In this document: positions 9,937 to 18,585 of the stretch, one piece after another | How the letters are laid out: each line of letters begins with the position of its first letter | Numbering within the stretch: position 1 is the first letter of the stretch | Source of the DNA: Armatimonadota bacterium | GTDB lineage: Bacteria; Armatimonadota; Fimbriimonadia; Fimbriimonadales; GBS-DC | Assembly (NCBI GenBank): GCA_030550775.1 | Contig: JAUQOS010000005.1 | Span: 1-52,265, forward strand | Length of the DNA: 52,265 nucleotides | Direction: 5' to 3' | Notes under the pieces: model-generated | The model's database searches: none | What the model was told of the DNA's origin: nothing | The model's input: only the letters and a program-made list of their open reading frames with translations | Position numbers and translations under genes: made by a program

Positions 9937-11010
9937 TTGAGCAAGATAGGCGTTGGCTTTATCGGCGCTGGTGGTATCGCGCAAGGACAACACATGCCTG
10001 CATACGCACGGCTTTCTGACCGTGTAGAGTTAGTCGCCGTTGCTGATGTGAATGAGCAGGCAGCGCGCGCAGCTGCCGAGCGGTTTCGCATTCCGCACGT
10101 CTACACCGACTACCGTGAGCTGCTGCGCCACGACAACATCCACTTAGTCGTGGTAGCGACCCCGAACTTTGCCCACCGCGAAGCGACTATCGCCGCGCTG
10201 GAAGCGGGTAAGCATGTGCACTGCGAGAAGCCGTTAGCCCGCAACGCCCGCGAAGCACGCGAAATGGTGCAAGCCGCTCGGCGCACAGGCAAACTGTTGC
10301 ATGTGTCGCTGCAGTGGCGCTTCTCAGGCGTGGCGCAGTTTTTGCATAAGTATGTAGTGGAAGAGGGCAATCTAGGCGAGATTTATTACGCGCGCGCCCA
10401 TGCCTTGCGCCGCCGCGGCATCCCCGGCTGGGGCGTGTTTATTGACAAGGAGAAACAAGGCGGCGGACCGCTCATTGACATCGGCGTGCACATTCTGGAC
10501 ACTACGCTCTGGCTGATGGGCTATCCTAAGCCCGTGTCGGCGTTCGGGGCTACTTACACCAAGTTCGGTAACCGCCCCGATGTGGTCGGGCTAATGGGGC
10601 AGTGGGACTACACCCGCTTCACGGTGGAAGACTTCGCGGTGGGGCTAATCCGCCTCGAAAACGGCGCCACGATTACGCTGGAGTCGAGCTTCTGCGCCAA
10701 CATTCAAGGCGACGAGTTCAATGTGCTGTTGCTGGGCGACAAGGCGGGCGTGTTCGCCGACCCGATGTGCGACCGCCCCGTGCGCATCTTCACCGAGCAT
10801 AATCGCTCGCTCTACGATATCCAGCCCATCAATATTCCAAACATCAACTCCTACCATGCGAATGTGGAGGCGGTGGTAGATGCCGTGCTGAACAACAAGC
10901 CCGCGCCGGTCCCTGGCGAGCATGGCTTCTACCTCAACGCGATTATGGACGCCATCTACGAATCGGCAGAAACTGGGCACGAGGTGCCGATTGACACCTC
11001 GCTTGAGTGA
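9937..11010 (+). CDS. Gfo/Idh/MocA-family NAD(P)-dependent oxidoreductase
   Basis: 357 residues. The N-terminal Rossmann fold is shown by GVGFIGAGGIAQ and the VAVADV strand end. The family motif CEKPLA (EKP with the catalytic Lys) and the later GGGPLIDIGVHILD segment (Asp and His of the active site) are present. TTG 9937 is chosen because AAGGAGGAG lies at 9920-9928 and translation from here begins at the conserved fold (MSKIGVGFIG); the upstream in-frame ATG at 9883 has no fitting ribosome site. The family oxidises or reduces sugars, inositols and related polyols; the substrate cannot be read from sequence. First gene of a three-gene operon with an MFS carrier and ApbE. Confidence 0.9.
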   Translation: MSKIGVGFIGAGGIAQGQHMPAYARLSDRVELVAVADVNEQAARAAAERFRIPHVYTDYRELLRHDNIHLVVVATPNFAHREATIAALEAGKHVHCEKPLARNAREAREMVQAARRTGKLLHVSLQWRFSGVAQFLHKYVVEEGNLGEIYYARAHALRRRGIPGWGVFIDKEKQGGGPLIDIGVHILDTTLWLMGYPKPVSAFGATYTKFGNRPDVVGLMGQWDYTRFTVEDFAVGLIRLENGATITLESSFCANIQGDEFNVLLLGDKAGVFADPMCDRPVRIFTEHNRSLYDIQPINIPNINSYHANVEAVVDAVLNNKPAPVPGEHGFYLNAIMDAIYESAETGHEVPIDTSLE

Positions 11011-11019
11011 GGCACCCAT

Positions 11020-12237
11020 GTGAGGTCGGTATCGGCGTTTTGGGCGTTGGTGATTATGGCGGGCTTCGCCGAGTTGGGCTATGTAACGCTCAACATCTCG
11101 GCGATGCCCGTTTATTTACGCGAGGTCGTGGGGCTGGGCGAGGCAACAATCACCGCTGTTGGCTCGGTATTTTTGCTGACGGAGGCGATTTTCCGCGCGC
11201 CGATGGGGGCGCTCAGCGACCGTATCGGCAGGCGACGTCTCATCACGCTCGCCCCAATGCTCACCGTCGTCACCTCGCTAGCGACATTGTTGGCGCGCCA
11301 CCCACTGCAGTTTGCGATTTTGCGTGCACTGGATGGGCTGAGCGCTGCAATGTTGTGGCCTGCCGCGTATGCCGCAATCGGCGATAGCGTGCCTGCCCAG
11401 AGACGCTCGTGGGCGATGAGTTTTCTGAATATGACCTACATGGGGGGTATCGCCCTCGGACCATTGGCAGGCGGATTGGCAAACGATCTTACGGGGGCGA
11501 AACAAGCCTCGTTTTATCTTACGGCGTGCCTGTTCGCGATTGCTACGCTGATTGCGTGGCGGTTCTACCCTGACGACGGGCGCAAAGCGGGCAACCCTTC
11601 AATGCGCGAAGGGCACTTTTCGGTACAGGCGTTGCTGAGGGCACTGCGTGCCGCGCCGGGGCATATGCTGCTGGCGTTCACAGTGTTTTTCGGTATCGGG
11701 TTGGTGATGTTGTTGGTCAAACTCTACGCGATGGACGAGTACGGCGTCAGCGAAACGCTGTTCGGAGCGGGCTTAGTGGTGCCCGCGCTGGCAATCGCCG
11801 CGCTTAGCTTGCCGCTGGGGCGGTTAGCAGACAAGCTGGGGCGTGCCCGTAGCATCCGCATCGGGCTGAGCGCAGCTGCACTGGTGCTCTGGAGCGTGGT
11901 CGCGCCTTCAAAGCCTCCCCTAGCGTGGGTAGTGGTCGCCGCAGCACTGGGCGCGATTACCTTCGTGCTGACCTTCGCCGCGTGGATGGCAGAACTGAGC
12001 GAGATTGACCCTGCGCGGCGCGGTATCATCTTGGGCGCAGCGGGCACCACGCAGGGCATCGGCAGCATTCTGGGCGCGCTGCTGGGCGGTTTCCTATATG
12101 AGCATGTGCCTCTGCGGCTGGGCGAGGTGTTCATTCCTGCCCACCGCACGCCATTCCTCGCATGCGCAGCGGTGATTACGCTCAGCGCCCTGCTCAGCTG
12201 GCTGGTGCTCAAGCCCAAACCGGCACGCACAGCGTAG
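11020..12237 (+). CDS. Major facilitator superfamily transporter
   Basis: 405 residues, GTG start 9 bp after the oxidoreductase stop. Twelve hydrophobic segments are visible. The loop after TM2 carries the MFS motif A (GALSDRIGRRRLI), with a second copy-like GRLADKLGRARSIRIG midway. Substrate is unknown. The DHA1/drug-efflux-like appearance is typical, but pairing with a sugar-type oxidoreductase could mean import or export of a small metabolite. Confidence 0.85.
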   Translation: MRSVSAFWALVIMAGFAELGYVTLNISAMPVYLREVVGLGEATITAVGSVFLLTEAIFRAPMGALSDRIGRRRLITLAPMLTVVTSLATLLARHPLQFAILRALDGLSAAMLWPAAYAAIGDSVPAQRRSWAMSFLNMTYMGGIALGPLAGGLANDLTGAKQASFYLTACLFAIATLIAWRFYPDDGRKAGNPSMREGHFSVQALLRALRAAPGHMLLAFTVFFGIGLVMLLVKLYAMDEYGVSETLFGAGLVVPALAIAALSLPLGRLADKLGRARSIRIGLSAAALVLWSVVAPSKPPLAWVVVAAALGAITFVLTFAAWMAELSEIDPARRGIILGAAGTTQGIGSILGALLGGFLYEHVPLRLGEVFIPAHRTPFLACAAVITLSALLSWLVLKPKPARTA

Positions 12238-12240
12238 ACG

Positions 12241-13176
12241 ATGCAAACGCGCTTGCAACGCTTTGAGTTCAACCAAATCCGCATGGGCGTGGATACGCCT
12301 ATCGTGGTCTACGCGCCCGACGAGGAGCACGCGGTGCGCGCCTGCCGCGCTGCCTACACTCGCATTAGTGCACTGGAACAGATGATGAGCGACTACCGTG
12401 CCAACAGCGAGCTGAACTTGTTGTGCCAACGCGCGGTCGGGCGATGGGTTCGGGTTAGCGCTGAGCTATTTTATGTCCTGTGGCGCGCGCAGAAGCTGGC
12501 GCACCAAACTGATGGCGCGTTCGACATCACGGTGGGACCGCTGGTGCGCTTGTGGCGTGAGGCGCGCCGCACAGGCAAGCTGCCCGACGAAGCCGCTTTG
12601 CAAGAAGCGCGAGCGCGCTCGGGCTACCGCCTGCTGGAGTTGAGCCGCGCCAAACGCGCCGTGCGCCTCCACGCGGAGGGCATGCAGCTGGATTTAGGGG
12701 GTATCGCAAAGGGCTACGCATGCGACAGCGCCCTGCGCGTGTTGCGCCAGCACGGAATCCAACACGCGCTCATCCAGATGGGGGGCGATATCGTGGCTGG
12801 TGAGGCACCACCAGGCGAATCGGGCTGGAAAATCGCACTCGCTGCCCCCACGCTTGACGATAGCACCAACTATCTACTGCTCAAAAACGGCGCACTCGCT
12901 ACTTCAGGCAGCACTGAGCAGTATGTGGAAATCGAGGGCGTGCGTTACGCGCACATCATTGACCCGCGCACGGGGCTGGGGCTAACACGCCTGATTTTGG
13001 CGCGCGTGCGCGCCCGCGATGGTATTACCGCCGACAGCCTCGCTACCGCCGCTGCCGTGTTGGGCATGCCCGACGCCAAACGACTGGAACGGCTCTACAA
13101 GGGCGTTCGGGTACAAGTGTGGGAGGCGGGCTTGCGACAAACGGCGACCAAACTCACCCCAAACGGCAGGTTGTAG
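12241..13176 (+). CDS. apbE: FAD:protein FMN transferase (ApbE-like)
   Basis: 311 residues, start 3 bp after the MFS stop. ApbE transfers FMN covalently from FAD to a Thr of target flavoproteins and needs Mg2+. Family features seen: MSDYRANSELNLL, TDGAFDITVGPLVRLW, DLGGIAKGYACD, the INxGGD-like QMGGDIVAG, HIIDPRTG, and DSLATAAAVLG. No signal peptide or lipobox is present, unlike many exported ApbE proteins, so it may act in the cytoplasm. No recognisable target flavoprotein (NqrB/C, RnfG) is nearby. The last 82 bp overlap the methyltransferase convergently. Confidence 0.92.
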   Translation: MQTRLQRFEFNQIRMGVDTPIVVYAPDEEHAVRACRAAYTRISALEQMMSDYRANSELNLLCQRAVGRWVRVSAELFYVLWRAQKLAHQTDGAFDITVGPLVRLWREARRTGKLPDEAALQEARARSGYRLLELSRAKRAVRLHAEGMQLDLGGIAKGYACDSALRVLRQHGIQHALIQMGGDIVAGEAPPGESGWKIALAAPTLDDSTNYLLLKNGALATSGSTEQYVEIEGVRYAHIIDPRTGLGLTRLILARVRARDGITADSLATAAAVLGMPDAKRLERLYKGVRVQVWEAGLRQTATKLTPNGRL

Positions 13177-13850
13177 CGCAATAGCAAACGCGACTCAGCA
13201 TCCTGAAAGCGAATCAGGGCGCGGTTGAGCCAGTGTGGCAAGGGTATCACTGTGGCAGCGGGCGCGCCCGGGCGCAGCCAATCCAGCCAACGCACTAGCG
13301 CAATCATAGGCAGCAACAAGCATAGCGCATACGAGAGTTTGAGCACCTCAAAGCCCGCCTCGTGCAGGCGCTTGTGCAAAGCACGCGCCGTGTAGCGTCG
13401 GTAGTGCGCCAATGCCACATCGTGCTTGCTCCACAGCCACGAATAGGCGGGCACACTCACAATCAAGACACCTGCGGGCTGCAGCACGCGGTGCAGCTCA
13501 CAAAGCGCTAGACGCTCGTCGGGCAGGTGCTCCAACACATCCAGCGCGAAGGCAACTTGAAACGCCTCCGAAGCGAACGGCAATGCTTCCAGCCGCGCCT
13601 GCACCACGGGCAACGCCCCACGTTGGCGCGTTAGGCGCAACGCTTCGCGCTCCACATCCACGCCGACTGCCAAGCCTAGCGGCTGCAACTCGGCAAGCAG
13701 CGCGCCCGTGCCACACCCCGCGTCTAACACCGCCCCTGAAAGTTGGGGCACATAAGTGTGTAACAATCGCAGCGCGAGGCGACGCCGCGCCACAAACCAC
13801 CAATAGTCGCCCTCGCGCTGGTACATCCGCAGATATTCTTGGGGCTGCAT
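13095..13850 (-). CDS. Class I SAM-dependent methyltransferase
   Basis: 251 residues. Motif I (VLDAGCGTGALLAEL) and the acidic end of strand 2 (GVDVE) bind SAM; ALDVLEHLPDE is motif II as in the Methyltransf_11 group. The N-terminus (YQREGDYWWFVARRRL) resembles methyltransferases found near glycan-assembly genes, and the C-terminal part has hydrophobic segments (LSYALCLLLPMIALVRWL) suggesting membrane association. The substrate is unknown. It begins 1 bp after the folD stop, so it is read from the folD promoter. Confidence 0.85.
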   Translation of the reverse strand: MQPQEYLRMYQREGDYWWFVARRRLALRLLHTYVPQLSGAVLDAGCGTGALLAELQPLGLAVGVDVEREALRLTRQRGALPVVQARLEALPFASEAFQVAFALDVLEHLPDERLALCELHRVLQPAGVLIVSVPAYSWLWSKHDVALAHYRRYTARALHKRLHEAGFEVLKLSYALCLLLPMIALVRWLDWLRPGAPAATVIPLPHWLNRALIRFQDAESRLLLRYNLPFGVSLVAVCRKPASHTCTRTPL

Positions 13851-13851
13851 C

Positions 13852-14736
13852 CTACGCTTGTTGTTCGGCTGCCAGCACCGTGTTTTGCAGCAGCATCGCG
13901 ACCGTCATCGGTCCTACGCCGCCGGGCACGGGCGTAATCGCGCTTGCCACCCGCGCCGCCGACTCGAACGCCACATCGCCCACATCGCCCTTGCGCCCCT
14001 CCACGCGATTGTAGCCCGCGTCAATCACCACTGCGCCGGGCTTGAGCATCTCGCCTGTAATGAACTCTGGCTTGCCCACCGCCGCCACCAGAATATCCGC
14101 TTGGCGCGTGTGGTGCGCCAAGTCGCGCGTGCGCGAGTGGCAAATGGTCACCGTCGCATTGCGATTGAGTAGCATCAGCGCCATCGGTTTGCCCAAAATC
14201 ACGCTGCGCCCCACCACCACCGCGTGCTTGCCCTCAATGGAAATGCCGTAGGCGTCCAGCAAAGTGATGATGCCCAACGGCGTGCACGCACCGAAGGCAG
14301 GTTCGCCTGCCACCAGTGCGCCCAGCGAGGCGGGCGTAATGCCGTCCACATCCTTGCGTGGGTCTAAGCGGTGCAATAGTGCCCCCTCGTTCAGCGGCGC
14401 GGGCACAGGGTGCTGGATCAACACACCATGCACCGTGGGGTCAGCGTTCCAAGCGTCAATCTGCGCTTCCAAGGTGGCTTGAGTGACATCCGCAGGGTAG
14501 TGTTTCACGATAGAGCGAATGCCCACCGACTCGCACGTCTTGGCTTTGGTACGCACATAGGTATGCGAGGCGGGGTCGTCGCCCACCAACATCACCGCCA
14601 GGCATGGCACAACGCCGCGCGCGTGCAGGGCAGCCACACGCTGTTTGAGCTGTTCGCGCACACGCTGCGCCACCGCTTTGCCGTCTAATATCAACGCGTC
14701 CGTTTCGGGCACATAGTTGCGCGGCAGTGGTTCCAT
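13852..14736 (-). CDS. folD: Bifunctional methylenetetrahydrofolate dehydrogenase/cyclohydrolase
   Basis: 294 residues. FolD interconverts 5,10-methylene- and 10-formyl-THF, the latter being the donor used by Fmt. Seen: catalytic-loop YVRTKAKTCESVGI (Tyr and Lys of the family), the VDG segment DPRKDVDGI, the NADP-site VVGRSVILGKPMA, and the C-terminal PGGVGPMT signature. GTG 14739 and ATG 14736 are both possible; a TATAAT at 14750-14745 puts the transcript start near 14738, so the mRNA is essentially leaderless. Followed after 1 bp by the methyltransferase. Confidence 0.96.
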   Translation of the reverse strand: MEPLPRNYVPETDALILDGKAVAQRVREQLKQRVAALHARGVVPCLAVMLVGDDPASHTYVRTKAKTCESVGIRSIVKHYPADVTQATLEAQIDAWNADPTVHGVLIQHPVPAPLNEGALLHRLDPRKDVDGITPASLGALVAGEPAFGACTPLGIITLLDAYGISIEGKHAVVVGRSVILGKPMALMLLNRNATVTICHSRTRDLAHHTRQADILVAAVGKPEFITGEMLKPGAVVIDAGYNRVEGRKGDVGDVAFESAARVASAITPVPGGVGPMTVAMLLQNTVLAAEQQA

Positions 14737-14744
14737 CACAGGCG

Positions 14745-14750
14745 ATTATA
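14745..14750 (-). promoter_or_regulatory. -10 box of folD, leaderless-type
   Basis: TATAAT on the minus strand, with about 8 bases between its end and the ATG. No Shine-Dalgarno sequence can fit between. Confidence 0.6.
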
Positions 14751-14917
14751 CCTATCGTGCCTGGCTGAGACACTGTGTGAGAAACAAACAGCTGAAGCCG
14801 TTGCTGGACAAGCCAAGCCCGTCGCCGCAGGCTAAAACCAACGCAGGGTGGCTTCGTTAGCATAGGAATGGCTCTGACTGTCTGTCTCTTGTTCTTGAGC
14901 TGAGTTGCCACCGCTGT

Positions 14918-14947
14918 GTGAGATTCCTCGCCTTCAGAGCGGCACGA
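14918..14947 (+). repeat. Lone, degenerate arm of the dispersed inverted-repeat element
   Basis: It begins GAGATTCCTCGCCTTC like the forward arms near 22506 and 31509, then diverges (AGAGCGGCACGACA). No opposite arm is found at the expected distance. Confidence 0.6.
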
Positions 14948-15122
14948 CAGTTCCTGAATGGTGCACTGACATAGGGATTTTGGGGATCACCGCACCGTCG
15001 ACCCACTCGGCGTGGGTGTCTTCGTCCAGCCACTTCAGAAACGCTCGAACGAAATCTCGCCTTGCGGCGGCGTGCGTGCCCCTTCGTAGATAACCTGCTC
15101 CGTCGTGGCTTACCTGCACCAT
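14934..15122 (-). pseudogene. Remnant of a Uma2-family (DUF820) nuclease-like gene
   Basis: The frame reads RAFLKWLDEDTHAEWVDGA then VIPKIPMS, matching the start of Uma2 proteins (FLxWxDEDTxAEWVDGEVI). It then loses homology and stops after about 62 residues, where the full protein needs about 190. The catalytic Asp and Glu-x-Lys core is missing, so it is a decayed fragment. It lies in the largely empty 14751-15468 stretch, next to the lone repeat arm. Elsewhere that stretch shows only a TATAAT at 15171-15176 and a weak candidate prkA promoter. Confidence 0.6.
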
Positions 15123-15317
15123 TACACCACGCCGCTGAAGGAACCCGCTGGGGCGCGCAATCGTAGTATAATTGCATGGCAGGAGCGAGCCTTCTGCCAC
15201 AGCGGGCAGTATCCTTTCAGAACTGGTGTTGGGGAGTTTCCTTCACACACCGCCGCACGGAAAGCGTTCGCCACGGCGTACCTTGCCACTTGCCAGTGGT
15301 AGAAACCTCTACGATTT

Positions 15318-15345
15318 TTGTTCCGTCTAACCGATAATCTATAAG
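15318..15345 (+). promoter_or_regulatory. Candidate promoter of prkA
   Basis: TTGTTC (15318-15323), a 16-bp gap, then TATAAG (15340-15345), about 125 bases before the prkA start. Weak consensus. Confidence 0.35.
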
Positions 15346-15468
15346 ACGGCGTCGTTAGGGCAAGCCGCCATCCTTAACAAGTGGGGTGATTCCATGCAGT
15401 CAAGCGAACGCCCAGTGCGGGAGCATTTGAATCGACTGCCCGCGCAACGCACAAGGGGGTCCAAAAGC

Positions 15469-17400
15469 ATGAGCGCAGCCGACTTCTTGCGCCAAATCGA
15501 AGAGCAACGACGGCTGGAAAAACAGATTCACTGGGAAGGCACTTTTCGGGACTATCTGGAGATTGTACAGCGCAACCCGAAAGTAGCAAACCTTGCGCAC
15601 GCCCGCGTGTATGACATGATTATCAGCGCGGGTGTGGAAGAGCGCGGTGAGGGGCAACCGCGGGAGTATAAGTTCTTTACCTCCGAGCTGTTTGGGATGG
15701 ATCGCACCCTACAACAGCTGGTAGAGGAATACTTCGCGCCTGCTGCCAAACGACTGGATGTGCGTAAGCGCATTCTGTTGCTGGTCGGTCCCGTTGGGGG
15801 CGGGAAGTCTACCTTAGTAACGATGCTCAAGCGCGGGCTGGAGCGCTACTCGCGCACCGAAGAAGGAGCCGTCTACGCCATCAAAGATTGCCCGATGCAC
15901 GAGGAACCACTTCACCTTGTGCCCGAAGAGCTACGCGCCGACTTCAAACGCCAATTCGGCGTGCATATCGAGGGCGACCTTTGCCCCGTATGCCAGTGGC
16001 GCCTCAAGCACGAATGGGGCGACAACATCCAGGATGTGCCCGTCGTGCGTATCAAGTTCTCCGAACGCGAGCGCATCGGTATCGGCACTTTCAAACCGTC
16101 CGACCCGAAATCGCAAGATGTATCTGAACTCACCGGCAGCGTGAACCTGAGCCTGCTGACTCAAATTGGCGTCGAATCCGACCCGCGCGTGTACAACTTC
16201 GACGGCGAGCTGAACAAGGCAAACCGCGGCATTATGGAATTCATCGAGATGCTCAAAGCCGACAAGCGGTTCCTGTACGAGCTGAACACCGTCGCGGGCG
16301 AACAGATGATCAAAATCGGACGCTTTGCCCTGATTTACACCGATGTGGTGGTCATCGCCCACACCAACGAATACGAATACAACGCCTACTTCTCCAACAA
16401 AGAGAACGAGGCGATGATTGACCGCATGTTCGTCATCAAGGTGCCGTACAACCTGCAGGTGTCGCAGGAGGTGCGCATCTACGAGAAGCTCATTCAACAA
16501 TCGCAGTGGAGCGACGAAACCCAAGACCTTTCGAAAGTGCATATTGCACCCCATTCGCTGCGCGTGGCAGCGATGTTTGCCGTGCTCAGCCGCCTGAAAC
16601 CGCCGAAAAAGAGCGGTATGTCGCTCATCACTAAGATGAAGCTCTACGACGGCGAGCGTCAAGTGGGCGACTGGGATCAGCGCCATGTGAAGGAGCTGCG
16701 CGAAGAATACCCCGATGAGGGCATGAGCGGCGTGTCGCCGCGCTTTATCCTCAACCGACTCTCGGCAGCGATGGTGCGCGGCAACAAGGGCTACATCACC
16801 CCCATTGATGTGCTGCGCTCCATCCGCGACGGACTTGCCGAATACACCAACAACGAAGAAGAACGCAAGCGATTGCTCGCCTTGCTCGACGATGTGCGCA
16901 AGGAGTACGACGAACTCATCAAGAAAGAGGTGCAGCGATTCTTCGTCTACAGCTACGAGGAAGCCGCCCACGCCCTGCTGGAAAACTACCTCGACAATGT
17001 GGACGCCTACTGCAACAAGACCAAAGTGCGCGACCCCATCACGGGCGAGGAGATGGACCCCGACGAGAAACTGATGCGCAGCATTGAGGAACAGATTGGT
17101 GTGTCCGAAAACGCCAAGCGCGAGTTCCGCGAAGGGATTATGCGCTCGGTGGCGTCGCTGGCACGGCGCGGCGTGCGCTTTGAAATCGGCAGTGACGAAC
17201 GCCTGCGTGAAGCCATCGAACGCAAGCTGTTTGCCGACCTCAAGGATGTGGTGAAAATCACCACCTCCGCGCGTACACCCGACCCCGAACAGCTGCGCAA
17301 AATCAACGAAGTGATTGACCGCATGGTGTCGCAAGGCGGCTACACGCCCGAAAGCGCGAACGAAGTGCTGCGCTATGTCGGCGCGCTGCTGAACCGCTAA
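15469..17400 (+). CDS. prkA: PrkA-type serine protein kinase / AAA+ ATPase
   Basis: 643 residues, near-colinear with Bacillus PrkA (631) and E. coli YeaG (644). An upstream ATG (15394) would add 25 residues. ATG 15469 is preferred because it matches the family N-terminus (a short helix then WEGTFRDYLEIV) and has a G-rich AAGGGGG upstream. The P-loop is GPVGGGKST (107-115). Other strong matches are AIKDCPMHEEPLHL, GIGTFKPSDPKSQDVSELTG, FDGELNKANRGIMEF and DEGMSGVSPRFILNRLS; the C-terminal kinase part ends ADLKDVVKITTS and YVGALLNR. A CPVC pair near residue 169 might bind metal. The usual partners YeaH/YhbH and SpoVR are not adjacent. Confidence 0.95.
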   Translation: MSAADFLRQIEEQRRLEKQIHWEGTFRDYLEIVQRNPKVANLAHARVYDMIISAGVEERGEGQPREYKFFTSELFGMDRTLQQLVEEYFAPAAKRLDVRKRILLLVGPVGGGKSTLVTMLKRGLERYSRTEEGAVYAIKDCPMHEEPLHLVPEELRADFKRQFGVHIEGDLCPVCQWRLKHEWGDNIQDVPVVRIKFSERERIGIGTFKPSDPKSQDVSELTGSVNLSLLTQIGVESDPRVYNFDGELNKANRGIMEFIEMLKADKRFLYELNTVAGEQMIKIGRFALIYTDVVVIAHTNEYEYNAYFSNKENEAMIDRMFVIKVPYNLQVSQEVRIYEKLIQQSQWSDETQDLSKVHIAPHSLRVAAMFAVLSRLKPPKKSGMSLITKMKLYDGERQVGDWDQRHVKELREEYPDEGMSGVSPRFILNRLSAAMVRGNKGYITPIDVLRSIRDGLAEYTNNEEERKRLLALLDDVRKEYDELIKKEVQRFFVYSYEEAAHALLENYLDNVDAYCNKTKVRDPITGEEMDPDEKLMRSIEEQIGVSENAKREFREGIMRSVASLARRGVRFEIGSDERLREAIERKLFADLKDVVKITTSARTPDPEQLRKINEVIDRMVSQGGYTPESANEVLRYVGALLNR

Positions 17401-17409
17401 CCAGAATCG

Positions 17410-17438
17410 GGCACGGGCAAGTTTGCCCGTGCCTTTTT
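17410..17438 (+). terminator. Rho-independent terminator of prkA
   Basis: GGCACGGGCAA and TTGCCCGTGCC form an 11-bp perfect stem with a minimal loop, directly followed by TTTTT, ten bases past the prkA stop. Confidence 0.9.
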
Positions 17439-17574
17439 GAACTGCCACGTTCGCCGTGTCAACGGGGGCGAAAACCTGTAATGCCCGCGTCTCGTGGATG
17501 TATCGTTGGCAGGGACGCCAACGCTACGAGCGAGGAGCATCGTCAACGGAGCAACCGTACACTTTTGGAAAAGG

Positions 17575-17580
17575 TACAAT
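17575..17580 (+). promoter_or_regulatory. -10 box of the UroD-family gene, leaderless-type
   Basis: TACAAT ends 7 bases before the A of the start codon, so transcription should begin at the ATG itself. No Shine-Dalgarno sequence is present. Confidence 0.55.
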
Positions 17581-17586
17581 CAAGCC

Positions 17587-18582
17587 ATGACCCCGCGCGA
17601 GCGAGTTGAGCAGGCAATTGTGGGGGGCGAGGTCGATCGGCTGCCCTATAGCTTCTGGTACCACTTCCGTACCGAAGCGTGGTTTCCGCGAGCGTTGCAC
17701 GCGGAATATCGCGCGCCCGCCAGCGAGGAGGTGCTGCACGCCTATATTGACGGCATGAGTCGTGCCACCTATGAGTTCTGGCGGCGCTACCAACCCGACC
17801 TGCTCAAAGTAATGCACGATATTCCTTACGAAACGCCCACAGGCTTTTCATTTGTGCACAGCGTCGACGACTGGGCGAAACTGCCTCCGTTGGAGCCAGA
17901 CAAGGGGCATTTTGGGGCACAAATTGAAATGCTCAAGCGCCTGCGGGCGATGGTGCCCCCTGAGGTGCCCATCGTGGAGACGGTGTTCAATGTTTTTTAT
18001 TATGCTAACAAGCTCTGCGAGGGCAAGTTGCTGCAGCACCTTGCGCTTGCCCCCGACGCCGTGCAACAAGGGCTGCAAACTATTCAAGCCAATCTGCAGC
18101 TCTACGCGCGCTTGGTGCTTACCGTGTGCGACGGCATCTATTACGCGGTGAACGGCATCGGCTCCGACGCAGCGCCACGCCATGTGTACCAGGAGTATTT
18201 CGCGCCACTGGATCGGGCGTTCTTGGAGTCGGTGTCGGATGGCAAGTTCAATGTGCTCCACTTGCACGGCTACGGCGAGTTGTATGCCGACCTACTTGCC
18301 GACGCCCCTGTCGCAATCGTGTGCTGGAGCGACCGCGCCACCACACTGAGCCTTGCCGAGGGCAAACGGCTATTTGACCGCTGCGTGATGGGCGGGTTGA
18401 ACGAGTTAGAGTTTCCGCACCTATGCCGCGAGCGGATTTTCCAGCAAGCTCACGAAGCATTGGATAGTGTCGGCAGGCGGGGTTATATTTTGGCTCCCGG
18501 CTGCTCCGTGCCTACCGACACCAATCCTGAACTGCTGCTGGCAATCCGTGAGTTCGCGCTCAGCACGCAGAAAGCCCGCTGA
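17587..18582 (+). CDS. Uroporphyrinogen decarboxylase (URO-D) family protein
   Basis: 331 residues from ATG 17587. An in-frame start at 17494 is rejected because a -10 box lies between. It has the URO-D/MtaA TIM-barrel style: MTPRERVEQAIVGGEVDRLP at the N-terminus, then DLLKVMHDIPYE, NVLHLHGYGELYADLL, a GGLNE turn, and the closing GYILAPGCSVPTDTNPELLLAIREF. The haem-enzyme hallmarks (RQAGR) are absent, so it is more likely one of the methyltransferase-like or uncharacterised members than HemE. The cofactor is unknown. It converges on the ASCH gene with a 3-bp gap. Confidence 0.8.
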   Translation: MTPRERVEQAIVGGEVDRLPYSFWYHFRTEAWFPRALHAEYRAPASEEVLHAYIDGMSRATYEFWRRYQPDLLKVMHDIPYETPTGFSFVHSVDDWAKLPPLEPDKGHFGAQIEMLKRLRAMVPPEVPIVETVFNVFYYANKLCEGKLLQHLALAPDAVQQGLQTIQANLQLYARLVLTVCDGIYYAVNGIGSDAAPRHVYQEYFAPLDRAFLESVSDGKFNVLHLHGYGELYADLLADAPVAIVCWSDRATTLSLAEGKRLFDRCVMGGLNELEFPHLCRERIFQQAHEALDSVGRRGYILAPGCSVPTDTNPELLLAIREFALSTQKAR

Positions 18583-18585
18583 GCC

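Noticed and set aside
15931-17448. 505-residue minus-strand frame
   Set aside because: Shadow of prkA; composition (His/Val-rich, no motifs) is that of an antisense frame.
17587-18582. Calling this gene hemE
   Set aside because: The URO-D family fit is good but HemE catalytic signatures are absent and no haem genes are near.
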